A DNA stretch of 64,000 nucleotides, taken from CAIKHN01 sp964394565. Its GTDB lineage: Bacteria; Patescibacteriota; Patescibacteriia; UBA9934. The notes under the pieces are model-generated. The model saw only the letters and a program-made list of their open reading frames with translations, had not been told where the DNA came from and searched no databases. Below, piece after piece: positions 8,465 through 15,560 of the stretch. The stretch lies in contig CAYMYA010000001.1 in assembly GCA_964394565.1 (NCBI GenBank), forward strand, positions 1-64,000, in the 5' to 3' direction. Position 1 is the stretch's first letter. Every line of letters starts with the position of its first letter. Both the position numbers and the translations under genes were made by a program.

Positions 8465-9362
8465 GTTTCACGCAATTGTTTTTGCATGGTTCAAGAAAAA
8501 CGGTCGTGATCTGCCGTGGCGAAGAACGAATGATCCATATGCGATTGCACTTTCGGAAATTATGTTGCAACAGACGCAGGTCGATCGCGTGATTCCAAAA
8601 TGGCGCGCATTTTTGGAGGCATTTCCCACGTGGAAGGATCTTGCAGAGGCGAAAACGTCGGATGTGCTCCGGTTATGGAAGGGGCTCGGCTACAACCGTC
8701 GTGCCGTCATGGTACATCGACTCGCGAAAGCAGTTGTCGATCAGGACGGGGAATTGCCGAACGATATTGCTGCAATGAAAAAGCTTCCGGGAATCGGTGA
8801 ATACACCGCGAATGCGGTTGCTGCGTTTGCATTTTGTAATGCTGATGCCGCTCCCGTCGACACGAATATCATCCGGATTCTTCGGCGCGTATTCCCGCGC
8901 CATCGTTCTGATCCAAAATCGATGCAGCAGCTAGCACGTCAAATTTCTCCGGGAAGGGTTTACGCAAATGATTCCCGATCGGGAAAGATATGCGTAAGTT
9001 CCGATTGGAATGTGTGGACGTGGAACCACGCATTGATGGATATCGGTGCGCTGCATTGTTCATCGCGGGGCCATGTATGGGGGCTGTGTCCGCTCGCGCC
9101 GTTGCACGGGTCGAAGGAGAAGGCAGAGGAACAAGGGTCTCCGATGATGAAGCGTGTGAAATTTGAAGACACAGACCGGTATTTCCGCGGGCGAATTGTC
9201 GATCAACTGCGTGAAGGGCCGATGACGCTGAAGGCGTTGCGAGCACTTCCAGTTTTTGATCGTCTCAACGACGAACATTTTGCGACGCTTGTGAAAAGGG
9301 TTGTGCACGATGGTGTCGCGGAAGTACACAAAAATAAGGTATTCTTGAGCGGTGATGGGTAA
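8451..9362 (+). CDS. mutY: Adenine DNA glycosylase (MutY), apparently clusterless and without NUDIX domain
   Basis: MutY removes adenine mispaired with 8-oxoguanine. This 303-residue copy keeps the catalytic segment 'SEIMLQQTQVDRV' (Glu), the helix-hairpin-helix 'LPGIGEYTANAVAAFAF' and the catalytic Asp in 'PVDTNIIRILRR'. The iron-sulfur loop, normally C-x6-C-x2-C-x5-C, reads C-x6-W-x2-C-x5-H, so two of four ligands are gone. The usual C-terminal NUDIX-like 8-oxoG-reading domain is absent; a short winged-helix-like tail replaces it. About 19 extra residues (about 169-188) before 'WNHALMDIGA' are encoded by a palindromic repeat. No ATG fits: a TTG at 8451, overlapping the upstream stop, is the best start. 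The catalytic core looks intact, but the cluster probably does not form. Confidence 0.85.
   Translation: MKVTKFHAIVFAWFKKNGRDLPWRRTNDPYAIALSEIMLQQTQVDRVIPKWRAFLEAFPTWKDLAEAKTSDVLRLWKGLGYNRRAVMVHRLAKAVVDQDGELPNDIAAMKKLPGIGEYTANAVAAFAFCNADAAPVDTNIIRILRRVFPRHRSDPKSMQQLARQISPGRVYANDSRSGKICVSSDWNVWTWNHALMDIGALHCSSRGHVWGLCPLAPLHGSKEKAEEQGSPMMKRVKFEDTDRYFRGRIVDQLREGPMTLKALRALPVFDRLNDEHFATLVKRVVHDGVAEVHKNKVFLSGDG
8962..8998. repeat. Palindromic repeat copy 1, inside mutY
   Basis: Outer arms ttacgca (from 8961) and tgcgtaa (to 8998) enclose the perfect palindrome ttcccgatcgggaa at 8973-8986. A second, 37-base copy at 28874-28910 matches at about 30 of 37 positions with the same length. The copy lies in frame in mutY and supplies about 13 of the extra residues of that protein. 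Confidence 0.65.
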
Positions 9363-9425
9363 TGTTAATGCTAAGCTTTGACTTTTTCGTTATGTTGAGT
9401 ACGGCGAAGACTCTTAAATCGTCAT

Positions 9426-9728
9426 ATGAACATCAATAAAAAACGAGTGTGGTATGCATTGGGTATTGGGTTCTTTGTTTCGCTCCCGATTCTGTATGTA
9501 TATCTCGTTGGCGAAGTTCCGGAGGATACGATAATGGATACGTTAGCGGGCGTACTTATGACCCCGGCGATGCTGCTTGCGATGCCACTGCTCTTCCTTG
9601 CACCGTTCTTTGAAAATCCTGACTGGTACGTGCTCGGAGTATTTTTTTACATTATTCCTTTTCTGAGCGTTACGATGTACGCTCTGCTTGGATACGCAGG
9701 ACTCGCGCTGACCGCAAAAAAGAAATAA
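9426..9728 (+). CDS. Small membrane protein, unknown function
   Basis: A 100-residue protein with three hydrophobic segments (about 11-29, 40-62 and 66-95) joined by short loops, and a basic start MNINKKR and end KKK. No motif identifies a family. It is followed 2 bases later by the thioredoxin-like gene and then by a lipoprotein gene at the same spacing, so the three form an apparent operon. A redox or envelope role can only be guessed from that. Confidence 0.65.
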   Translation: MNINKKRVWYALGIGFFVSLPILYVYLVGEVPEDTIMDTLAGVLMTPAMLLAMPLLFLAPFFENPDWYVLGVFFYIIPFLSVTMYALLGYAGLALTAKKK

Positions 9729-9730
9729 TT

Positions 9731-10018
9731 ATGGCACTCTTAGAATTTTACGGTGACACATGCCCGCACTGTATTGAGATGAATCCGATGGTGGAGAAAG
9801 TTGAGAAGGATCTTGGGGTGACGATTGAGAAGCTCGAGGTATGGAATAATGAGGAGAATGCGAAGCGCCTCGAAGGTATCGACAACGGACTGTGTGGCGG
9901 TGTGCCGTTTTTCTATAATGAGGAAACGAAAACGTTTATCTGTGGATCGAGTGATGAAGAAACCGTGACGCGTTGGGCAAAAGGTGAGAAGGGTGAAGGA
10001 ATCGGCGGAGGAGAGTAA
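9731..10018 (+). CDS. Small thioredoxin-fold protein with CPHC motif
   Basis: A 95-residue protein beginning MALLEFYGDTCPHCIEMNP. The CPHC pair is the redox site used by DsbA-like and glutaredoxin-like proteins, and 'GVPFFYNEET' has the cis-proline position of the fold (V-P). It lacks a signal peptide, so it should act in the cytoplasm as a dithiol reductase or oxidant of unknown partner. A Gly-rich acidic tail (EGIGGGE) ends the protein. It sits between a small membrane protein and a lipoprotein gene, 2 bases from each. Confidence 0.8.
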   Translation: MALLEFYGDTCPHCIEMNPMVEKVEKDLGVTIEKLEVWNNEENAKRLEGIDNGLCGGVPFFYNEETKTFICGSSDEETVTRWAKGEKGEGIGGGE

Positions 10019-10020
10019 TT

Positions 10021-10341
10021 ATGACATTGCGCACATCGATGGTAAAAACACCAAAGCCCCTGGGAGGGCTTTTGGTTGTTTTGTCGATGATGGTGTTGAG
10101 TGGCGCTGGCTGTACGACGGTGCAAAATGCAGAATCGAGCATCGCGACGGCAACCGTCATGATTCAAGAGAAAACTTCTGCGCTTCAAGCTGCCATCGAG
10201 AGTGCTCAAGCGACGTACGAAAAGGCGAAGGCGATGTACGAGATTCTGAATCCGCCAACTGAAGCAGATCCTACTCCATCCGCTCCACCCACCGAGGATC
10301 AACCGCAACCTGCAACTGAAGAAAATACTTCTTCCCAGTAA
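10021..10341 (+). CDS. Small putative lipoprotein with helical and proline-rich regions
   Basis: A 106-residue protein whose leader (about residues 13-30) ends LSGAGC, a lipobox-like site with the acylated cysteine at 31. A helical stretch (about 35-75, 'QEKTSALQAAIESAQATYEKAKAMYE') can form a coiled coil, and the last 30 residues are rich in Pro, Thr and Gln, typical of a flexible surface tail. It is last in a three-gene set. Its final 71 bases overlap the 3' end of era on the other strand. Confidence 0.65.
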   Translation: MTLRTSMVKTPKPLGGLLVVLSMMVLSGAGCTTVQNAESSIATATVMIQEKTSALQAAIESAQATYEKAKAMYEILNPPTEADPTPSAPPTEDQPQPATEENTSSQ

Positions 10342-11125
10342 CCGCCTCGAGTTCTCGGCGTGTGGACTGGCCAATTTCCTTAATGCCTCGCCCGCCCGCT
10401 CCAATGATCATCGGCTTGTAGCGTTCGGAGTGCGTAAAAATTGTTGCGTCGACGAATACCGTGCCGTTCTCTTGAATATCGATACTATTCACCTCAACGT
10501 GCGTTGAGTATGGCACTTCTTCACGTAAGCGGAGGAAAAGTTTTTCGCGAATCAATTCCGCGAGCCACTCCTCATTGCCCATGCTTGTCAGCTGAAATTC
10601 AGGATACAAGAATTCGCCTTCAGGCATCTGTTCCCAAATCCACTTCTCCAGAAGATCCGTGTTTTTCGCAGTCATCGCCGATACCTCCACGTATGCATCG
10701 AACTTTTCGCCAAGATCGCGGTAATACTCAACGAAATTCTTAGACGCTTTGTCGTCCATTTTGTTGATGACGAGCAGTTTAGGAATCGTAATCTTTTCCA
10801 CGAGACGGAATGCCTGTTTCTCTTCGTCACCAATCGGTCGCGTCGGGTCGACGACATACAGCACTGCGTTCACGTCGCGGAGGGAGTCCTTGGCATATGC
10901 GTTGAGCTTGTTCGTGAGCGTGTCGCGAGCCTTCTGCATAATTCCCGGCGTATCCACAAACACCACCTGCCCCTGCGGGCGCGTGATGATTCCTTGGATT
11001 GGCCGACGTGTGGTTTGCGGCTTTGGCGTAGTAATCGCAACTTTTGTTCCAACTAACGTGTTGATGAGCGTGGATTTCCCGACGTTACTTCGTCCCACAA
11101 TCGCAACCATTCCTGACTTTGGCAT
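10271..11125 (-). CDS. era: GTPase Era
   Basis: Era is a GTPase that binds the 3' end of 16S rRNA and checks 30S maturation. The protein (284 residues) has the G1 loop 'GRSNVGKST', a G2 threonine region after 'KPQTTR', G3 'DTPG', G4 'NKMD' and a C-terminal KH domain with 'GAGGRGIKEIG'. The ATG at 11125 (MPKSGMVAIVG) is chosen over one at 11146 because the upstream bases fall in a REP-like palindrome. The C terminus is slightly short for the family, ending WVERME. It converges with the lipoprotein gene with a 71-base overlap, an unusual arrangement. Confidence 0.93.
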   Translation of the reverse strand: MPKSGMVAIVGRSNVGKSTLINTLVGTKVAITTPKPQTTRRPIQGIITRPQGQVVFVDTPGIMQKARDTLTNKLNAYAKDSLRDVNAVLYVVDPTRPIGDEEKQAFRLVEKITIPKLLVINKMDDKASKNFVEYYRDLGEKFDAYVEVSAMTAKNTDLLEKWIWEQMPEGEFLYPEFQLTSMGNEEWLAELIREKLFLRLREEVPYSTHVEVNSIDIQENGTVFVDATIFTHSERYKPMIIGAGGRGIKEIGQSTRRELEAVTGKKYFLQLQVAVDPRWVERME

Positions 11126-11140
11126 AGGTGATCTTCTGTT

Positions 11141-11167
11141 CGTCATCCCCGCGAGGCGGAGATCCAG
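11141..11167. repeat. REP-like palindromic sequence upstream of era
   Basis: The sequence starts cgtcatccccgcgaggcgg and ends gatccag. It resembles the widespread 'GTCATCCCCGCGnAGGCGGGGATCC' type of extragenic palindrome, here with an imperfect right arm. It lies in the 82-base space between rumA and era. Only one copy was noticed. Confidence 0.35.
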
Positions 11168-11207
11168 TGAATCCGCTGAAACAGAAACAAAGAATAATGC
11201 GCGAAGA

Positions 11208-12443
11208 TTAGCGGGAAAAGCCGTTCTCGTCAACCGTCTCTATACTCGTCGTTGTTTTATCACCCTTCTTCACTAGCGCTGCCACAAGCTCGACGTGTGG
11301 GGTGTGGGGGAACATGTCCACGGCGCGGATGGCGTCGACGTTGTAGTGTTCGGAGAGCTGAACCATTTCGCGGGCGAAGTTTTTGTAGTTGCAAGAGATG
11401 TAGACGATGCGTTCGGGCTTGGCTGCGACCACGTCGGCGAGCGCTTTGTCGTGCATGCCGGAACGGGGAGGGTCGAGAATAACCACATCCGCGCCGAGTT
11501 TCATCCAATCGAAGTTTTCGGTTTTTGCATCGTGGAAATCGACCGTCACGTCGTTCAGCTCAGCGTTTACCCGAGCGTCCTTGATCGCATCAGCGACGAG
11601 TTCGACACCAATCGTCTTCTTTGCTTCACCGGCAAGCGCGATGCCAAAGAATCCTGTGCCGCAGTACAAATCGAGCAATGTCTTCTCCGTGAGATCGCCC
11701 GCAAACTCGCGTACCGTCGAAAGTAACATCGGTGCGGCGTACGAATTCGTTTGGAAGAATGCGTTTGGAGAAATGCGGAACCGCACGCCCTCGACGGTTT
11801 CTTCAATTGTTCCCGGACCGTCAATCACGCGCAGCTCGTCGCCAAACGAAAGATCAGAGATGGTGTGATTGATCGACCACACCACCGTGGTGGCGCTGGC
11901 TTTCTTTGCGAGGTCGCGTAACGCGCGTTCGATTTGTGCGGTGTCATTGTTAAAGTCCACGAGTGTTGCTTCATTCTTTTCGCCGAGCTGATTCTCTCCG
12001 TTTGGCGCACTCGTCACGATGATGATCATCGTTTCGCCCGTCGACGTTGCGCGGATGACGGCGTACCGCAGGGTGCCGATGTTCGATTTTCGATCGAAAA
12101 AGGAAAGTCCAGATTCCTTTACCCATGTTCGAACAATTGGAAAAAGTGCCTCGATCTTTTCGTCGCCTAAGAAACACGGGTGATCGTCGATCACTTTCCA
12201 CCATTTTCCTTTTTCGCGCAGTCCCACTTCGCCTTGAAAGTTGATCACGAAATCCATGCGGTTGCGGTAATGTTCCGTTTTCGGGGCCGGAAACATTTCC
12301 TCAACACGTAGATCAAGTTTTTTGATTGCGAACGACCCGTTGATTTCGGAAAGTTTTTGCTGCAGTTGTTTTTCGTACGGGATATGGCTCCACCCACAAG
12401 AACCGCAGACGTCAGGGTTTGGGCACGGGGAAATATTGGTCAT
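11208..12443 (-). CDS. rumA: 23S rRNA (uracil-5-)-methyltransferase, RumA/TrmA family
   Basis: A 411-residue SAM-dependent RNA m5U methyltransferase. The N terminus 'CPNPDVCGSCGW' supplies three of the four cysteines of the [4Fe-4S] cluster; 'HPCFLGDE' probably gives the fourth. The C-terminal Rossmann domain shows 'LLDLYCGTGFFGIALA', the 'LDPPRSGMHDKALADV' motif and 'YISCNYKNFARE', whose cysteine attacks C6 of uracil. No TRAM domain precedes the cluster. Substrate (U747 or U1939 of 23S rRNA, or tRNA U54) cannot be fixed from sequence. The start is the ATG at 12443; it is divergent from the SpoU gene with a 60-base gap. Confidence 0.9.
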   Translation of the reverse strand: MTNISPCPNPDVCGSCGWSHIPYEKQLQQKLSEINGSFAIKKLDLRVEEMFPAPKTEHYRNRMDFVINFQGEVGLREKGKWWKVIDDHPCFLGDEKIEALFPIVRTWVKESGLSFFDRKSNIGTLRYAVIRATSTGETMIIIVTSAPNGENQLGEKNEATLVDFNNDTAQIERALRDLAKKASATTVVWSINHTISDLSFGDELRVIDGPGTIEETVEGVRFRISPNAFFQTNSYAAPMLLSTVREFAGDLTEKTLLDLYCGTGFFGIALAGEAKKTIGVELVADAIKDARVNAELNDVTVDFHDAKTENFDWMKLGADVVILDPPRSGMHDKALADVVAAKPERIVYISCNYKNFAREMVQLSEHYNVDAIRAVDMFPHTPHVELVAALVKKGDKTTTSIETVDENGFSR

Positions 12444-12466
12444 ATTGGCGCGAAGTGTAGCGGTTT

Positions 12467-12495
12467 TTGCTCCAATGTGCAATATTTGGCATACT
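12467..12495 (+). promoter_or_regulatory. Promoter for the SpoU methylase gene
   Basis: TTGCTC at 12467-12472 and CATACT at 12490-12495 with a 17-base spacer lie in the 60-base gap between the divergent genes. The -10 ends only 8 bases before the ATG at 12504, so the transcript would be nearly leaderless. Confidence 0.45.
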
Positions 12496-12503
12496 CTTGA
12501 CGC

Positions 12504-12956
12504 ATGATTGTTCTCGCGCACAATATTCGGAGCCTCCATAATGTTGGATCGATTCTTCGGAATGCTGCAGCGTTTGGAGTGGAAAAGGTGTATTTCACTG
12601 GATTTACCGGTGTTCCACCACGGAAGGATATCGCGAAGGTTTCCTTGGGTGCAGAAGATCTTGTGCCATGGGAAGCGGGGGAGATTCATGAGGTCATTGC
12701 CACGGTGAAAGCGCATGGGTACGCCGTGTTGGGGCTCGAGACTGGGCCGGACGCAATGCGCATTGAGGAGATTGTGCGTGCGGGATCTGTGAGAAAGATT
12801 GCACTTGTGCTTGGGAATGAAGTTGACGGAATCGATGCGGATACTCGTGTTATGCTAGATGGGCTTGTGATGATCCCGATGGAGAAAAAACAGTCCTTAA
12901 ACGTTTCAGTGGCCAGTGGCGTTGCCATGTACGCGTTGAAATATTTGCACCTGTAG
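12504..12956 (+). CDS. SpoU/TrmH-family RNA 2'-O-methyltransferase
   Basis: A 150-residue SPOUT enzyme that methylates a ribose 2'-OH in tRNA or rRNA using SAM. The three family motifs are seen: 'NIRSLHNVGSILRNA' (motif 1), 'LVLGNEVDGI' (motif 2, SAM knot) and 'IPMEKKQSLNVSVASGVAMY' (motif 3). It is the minimal single-domain form without an L30e-like RNA-binding region, as in TrmL or small SpoU proteins. Its last three codons and stop lie within the 5' end of the tRNA-Arg gene that follows; whether the two are one transcript cannot be seen. The exact modified nucleotide is unknown. Confidence 0.9.
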   Translation: MIVLAHNIRSLHNVGSILRNAAAFGVEKVYFTGFTGVPPRKDIAKVSLGAEDLVPWEAGEIHEVIATVKAHGYAVLGLETGPDAMRIEEIVRAGSVRKIALVLGNEVDGIDADTRVMLDGLVMIPMEKKQSLNVSVASGVAMYALKYLHL

Positions 12957-13023
12957 CTTAGCTGGATAAAGCGCCTCCCTCCGAAGGAGGAGATCGTGCG
13001 TTCGAATCGCGCCAGGTGCACCA
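12947..13023 (+). tRNA. tRNA-Arg (anticodon CCG)
   Basis: A complete 77-base cloverleaf. The acceptor gcacctg pairs with caggtgc, followed by discriminator A and an encoded CCA. The anticodon stem cctcc/ggagg encloses ctCCGaa, giving CCG, which reads CGG arginine codons. The T arm has gtgcg-ttcgaat-cgcgc. The first ten bases overlap the 3' end of the SpoU methylase gene, whose TAG stop covers positions 8-10 of the tRNA. Confidence 0.95.
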
Positions 13024-13092
13024 GAGAACTTTCTTATTTTGTCGATTTTGCCTTGTGCCATCCCAAACTCGCCGAAAATAAGAAAGTTCTCT
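13023..13092. repeat. 18-bp perfect inverted repeat (long hairpin) after tRNA-Arg
   Basis: The bases agagaactttcttatttt at 13023-13040 reappear as their exact complement at 13075-13092, separated by 34 bases. The arm begins on the last base of the tRNA CCA end. The stem lacks a T tract on the 3' side, so it is not a standard terminator. It ends 11 bases before the ATG of the glycosyltransferase gene and may act as a processing, termination or attenuation structure. Confidence 0.7.
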
Positions 13093-13103
13093 ACAGTACT
13101 CTT

Positions 13104-13817
13104 ATGCCAAAACTTTCCATTGTTATTCCTGCGAAAAATGAGGAGCGATACCTTCCGAACTTGCTTCAAGAGATTGCAGAACAAACGTTTCAGCCCTTTG
13201 AAGTGATTGTTGCTGATGCTCACTCGACAGACGGCACGCGTGATGTCGCGCAACGTTTTGGTGCACGAGTCGTGGAAGGAGGATTGCCTTCGGTTGGCCG
13301 TAATCGTGGCGCCTTGGCATCCACGGGGGAGCTCATATTCTTTTTTGATGCAGATGTCGTATTACAAAATACAACATTTTTAGAACGGGCGGTGAAAGAG
13401 TTTGAACAGAAACACTTCGATGTTGCCACTGCCGATGTCGGGGTAGTTCATGGGACAACGTTCGATGATTTTGCACATGCGTTTTACAATATGTACGTTC
13501 GCGTGATGAATCGATTTCATCCGCACGCACCAGGATTTTGCATTTTGGTGCGGAAAACATTGCACGATGCTATTGGGGGCTTTGATGAAGGTATTGTGTT
13601 TTGCGAAGACCACGATTACGCCATGCGTGCTTCGAAAAAGGGAACATTCGGTTTGTTGCATTCTGTTGTCGTGTATGCCACGACGCGTCGCCAAGAACGC
13701 GACGGCAGAATTTCAATGGCGATGAAATATATTCTTGCAGAAATGCACATTCTCTTTCTTGGTCCGATCCGCCACGATAAATTTAAGTACGGATTTGGGT
13801 ACGAAGAGAAGAAATAA
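13104..13817 (+). CDS. Family 2 glycosyltransferase
   Basis: A 237-residue GT-A fold sugar transferase. It begins 'MPKLSIVIPAKNEERYLPNLL', has the nucleotide-binding 'VIVADAHSTDGT', the 'GRNRGALASTGELIFFFDADV' segment with the metal-binding D-x-D, and the acceptor-site 'GFDEGIVFCEDHDYAMRA' (ED motif). No large membrane domain is present, only a weak hydrophobic stretch near the end. The donor sugar and lipid acceptor are unknown. It lies between the hairpin following tRNA-Arg and pduL. The ATG at 13104 is favoured because upstream codons cover the tRNA and hairpin. Confidence 0.9.
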   Translation: MPKLSIVIPAKNEERYLPNLLQEIAEQTFQPFEVIVADAHSTDGTRDVAQRFGARVVEGGLPSVGRNRGALASTGELIFFFDADVVLQNTTFLERAVKEFEQKHFDVATADVGVVHGTTFDDFAHAFYNMYVRVMNRFHPHAPGFCILVRKTLHDAIGGFDEGIVFCEDHDYAMRASKKGTFGLLHSVVVYATTRRQERDGRISMAMKYILAEMHILFLGPIRHDKFKYGFGYEEKK

Positions 13818-13840
13818 GTTGCGTGTTACAATGGGTGTGT

Positions 13841-14422
13841 ATGTCACGTCCCATTTTGGTTGAAGTCATCCCGTCGCACGTCCATCTTTCCGAAACGCAT
13901 CATCGGATCCTCTTCGGCGAGCGGCATTTTGGCACGGTTCACCAGGAATTGAGTCAAACCGGGCAGTTTGCGTACACGGAAACGGTTGATGTAGTGGGGT
14001 CGAATGGGAAACAGATCGCGCTGCGCGTTCTTGGACCCACCCGAAAGACCACGCAGGTTGAGCTGACGCCAACGGAAGCGGCGCTGCTCGGGATCGATGC
14101 GCAGGTCGCGATTTCTGGGAATCTCGTCGGCGCGGCAGATTGTATACTCCGCACGACATTTGGGAGCGTAGAGGCGCAAAAGTCCGTCATTCTTCCGCAG
14201 ATGCATATCCATCTTTCTGATGCAGATGCACAAACGCTGCGAGTGCATCACGGTGCAATAGCTCGTGTAGAGGTCATTGGTGGCGGTTCGCGTGTGCTCG
14301 AGAACGTTTTGATTCGTGTTCACCCAACGTATCGAGCGCGCATGCATGTTCATGCCGACGACGCTCGCGATCTTTGGCTGCATGCGGGGACTCACGTCCG
14401 CATTCGTGATATTCAAAAGTAA
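13841..14422 (+). CDS. pduL: PduL-type phosphate acyltransferase
   Basis: A 193-residue PduL-family enzyme, which exchanges the CoA of acetyl- or propionyl-CoA for phosphate and so feeds ATP formation by acetate kinase. The two repeated beta-barrel halves and the metal-binding histidines are recognisable: 'PSHVHLSE', 'LSQTGQFAYTETVDVVG', 'ILPQMHIHLSDADAQ' and 'YRARMHVHADDARD'. No microcompartment targeting peptide is seen, so it should be a free cytoplasmic phosphotransacetylase. No acetate kinase gene is in the window. The ATG at 13841 is the natural start. It is 2 bases from the next gene. Confidence 0.92.
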   Translation: MSRPILVEVIPSHVHLSETHHRILFGERHFGTVHQELSQTGQFAYTETVDVVGSNGKQIALRVLGPTRKTTQVELTPTEAALLGIDAQVAISGNLVGAADCILRTTFGSVEAQKSVILPQMHIHLSDADAQTLRVHHGAIARVEVIGGGSRVLENVLIRVHPTYRARMHVHADDARDLWLHAGTHVRIRDIQK

Positions 14423-14423
14423 T

Positions 14424-15560
14424 ATGATGTATCGACTACGGCAATGTGGTTTTTCTGCCATGTTCGGTGCTGCGATCTTCTTCGGTATGGTGTCGCCAGC
14501 CCGCGCGTCGACCGTTGATCTTGCGTTGGATAGTTCCAGCATTTCTTTTTCCGAAACGACGTTGTATGCGGGTGATGAAATTCGAATTTATGCTCGGGTG
14601 AAAAATCTTGGGGACACCGATGCAAGTGCTTATGTATTGTTTTATCAGGGCGGAATGCTTGTAGGGAAATCTCAGGCGGTTTCACTTCTTGCGAATGGGA
14701 ATCCGGACGACGTGTATGTTGATTTTACTGTCCCAACGGGGAGTTTTAATATTCGCGCGGTATTGCAGGGATCCGCACCACAAGATCAAAATGTTGCGAA
14801 TGATTCGACGATGACTCCATTGTATTCGCCAGTGGTTGATGCAGATCGCGATGGCGTCGTGGACGATGATGATTCGTGTGTGCAAGATGTAAATCCTGAT
14901 CAGCTCGACACGGATCGCGATGGACTGGGAGATGTTTGCGACGGTGACGATGACGGGGATGCGACGCCAGATTCGGAGGATGCCTATCCGTTCGACGCGT
15001 CGAAGTCACAAGATGTCGCAGCGCCTGCTGCTTCAACTCCAACTCCAACTGCGTCTGCAATCACATCGAATACCGCCCCGACCGTTGTGTCGCCAGCGGT
15101 ACCGAAATCAGATGATGCTGAGGCAGTGAATACCGCGGATCGTGAAGTCGCGGATGATACGACGGTCGTCGCACCTGCGGCATCGTCAACACTCACCACA
15201 TCGCCACTCGCTCGGTTTTCCTGGAAGCAAACAGACTGGCGAACATATGAATTTACTCTCGCAGAGCAACCAGAAGACCATGTACAGTTTAGTTGGGATT
15301 TTGGTGACGGTGCGACAAGTGTGCAGCCACAAATTTTGCACGCATTTTCAGGCCCAGGCACATATACTGTGACACTCGCAATTGTCGACGATGCGGGGAA
15401 TACATTTTCCGATGCGCAGACGTTCGATGTGACATTCTTCCATCTGGATAACCCGCAAGTTATCGCGATAATCGTGCTGCTGTTTATTGCGCTGTTTTCG
15501 TTCGGCTTTGCGTTTATTCGCCTCCGCGCATCATATGATCAAAGGACTTCTCACAAGTAA
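14424..15560 (+). CDS. Surface protein with CARDB-like, thrombospondin type 3 calcium repeats and PKD domain
   Basis: A 378-residue exported protein. A signal peptide ends near 'PARAS' (about residue 29). Residues 32-125 form a CARDB-like beta-sandwich ('VDLALDSSSISFSE...YAGDEIRIYARVKNLG'). Residues 130-190 hold thrombospondin type 3 repeats with D-x-D-x-D-G-x-x-D loops, which bind calcium. A Thr/Ala/Pro-rich linker follows, then a PKD domain ('FSWDFGDGATS', 'AFSGPGTYTVTLAIVDDAGN') and a C-terminal membrane helix (about 345-365) with a basic tail. It would be a calcium-stiffened stalk facing outside. The last 26 bases overlap murJ, so the two are coupled. Confidence 0.85.
   Translation: MMYRLRQCGFSAMFGAAIFFGMVSPARASTVDLALDSSSISFSETTLYAGDEIRIYARVKNLGDTDASAYVLFYQGGMLVGKSQAVSLLANGNPDDVYVDFTVPTGSFNIRAVLQGSAPQDQNVANDSTMTPLYSPVVDADRDGVVDDDDSCVQDVNPDQLDTDRDGLGDVCDGDDDGDATPDSEDAYPFDASKSQDVAAPAASTPTPTASAITSNTAPTVVSPAVPKSDDAEAVNTADREVADDTTVVAPAASSTLTTSPLARFSWKQTDWRTYEFTLAEQPEDHVQFSWDFGDGATSVQPQILHAFSGPGTYTVTLAIVDDAGNTFSDAQTFDVTFFHLDNPQVIAIIVLLFIALFSFGFAFIRLRASYDQRTSHK

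Noticed and set aside
12444..12716. Longer rumA and era starts upstream
   Set aside because: The extra residues cross promoters or repeats and are unlike the families; starts at 12443 and 11125 were taken.
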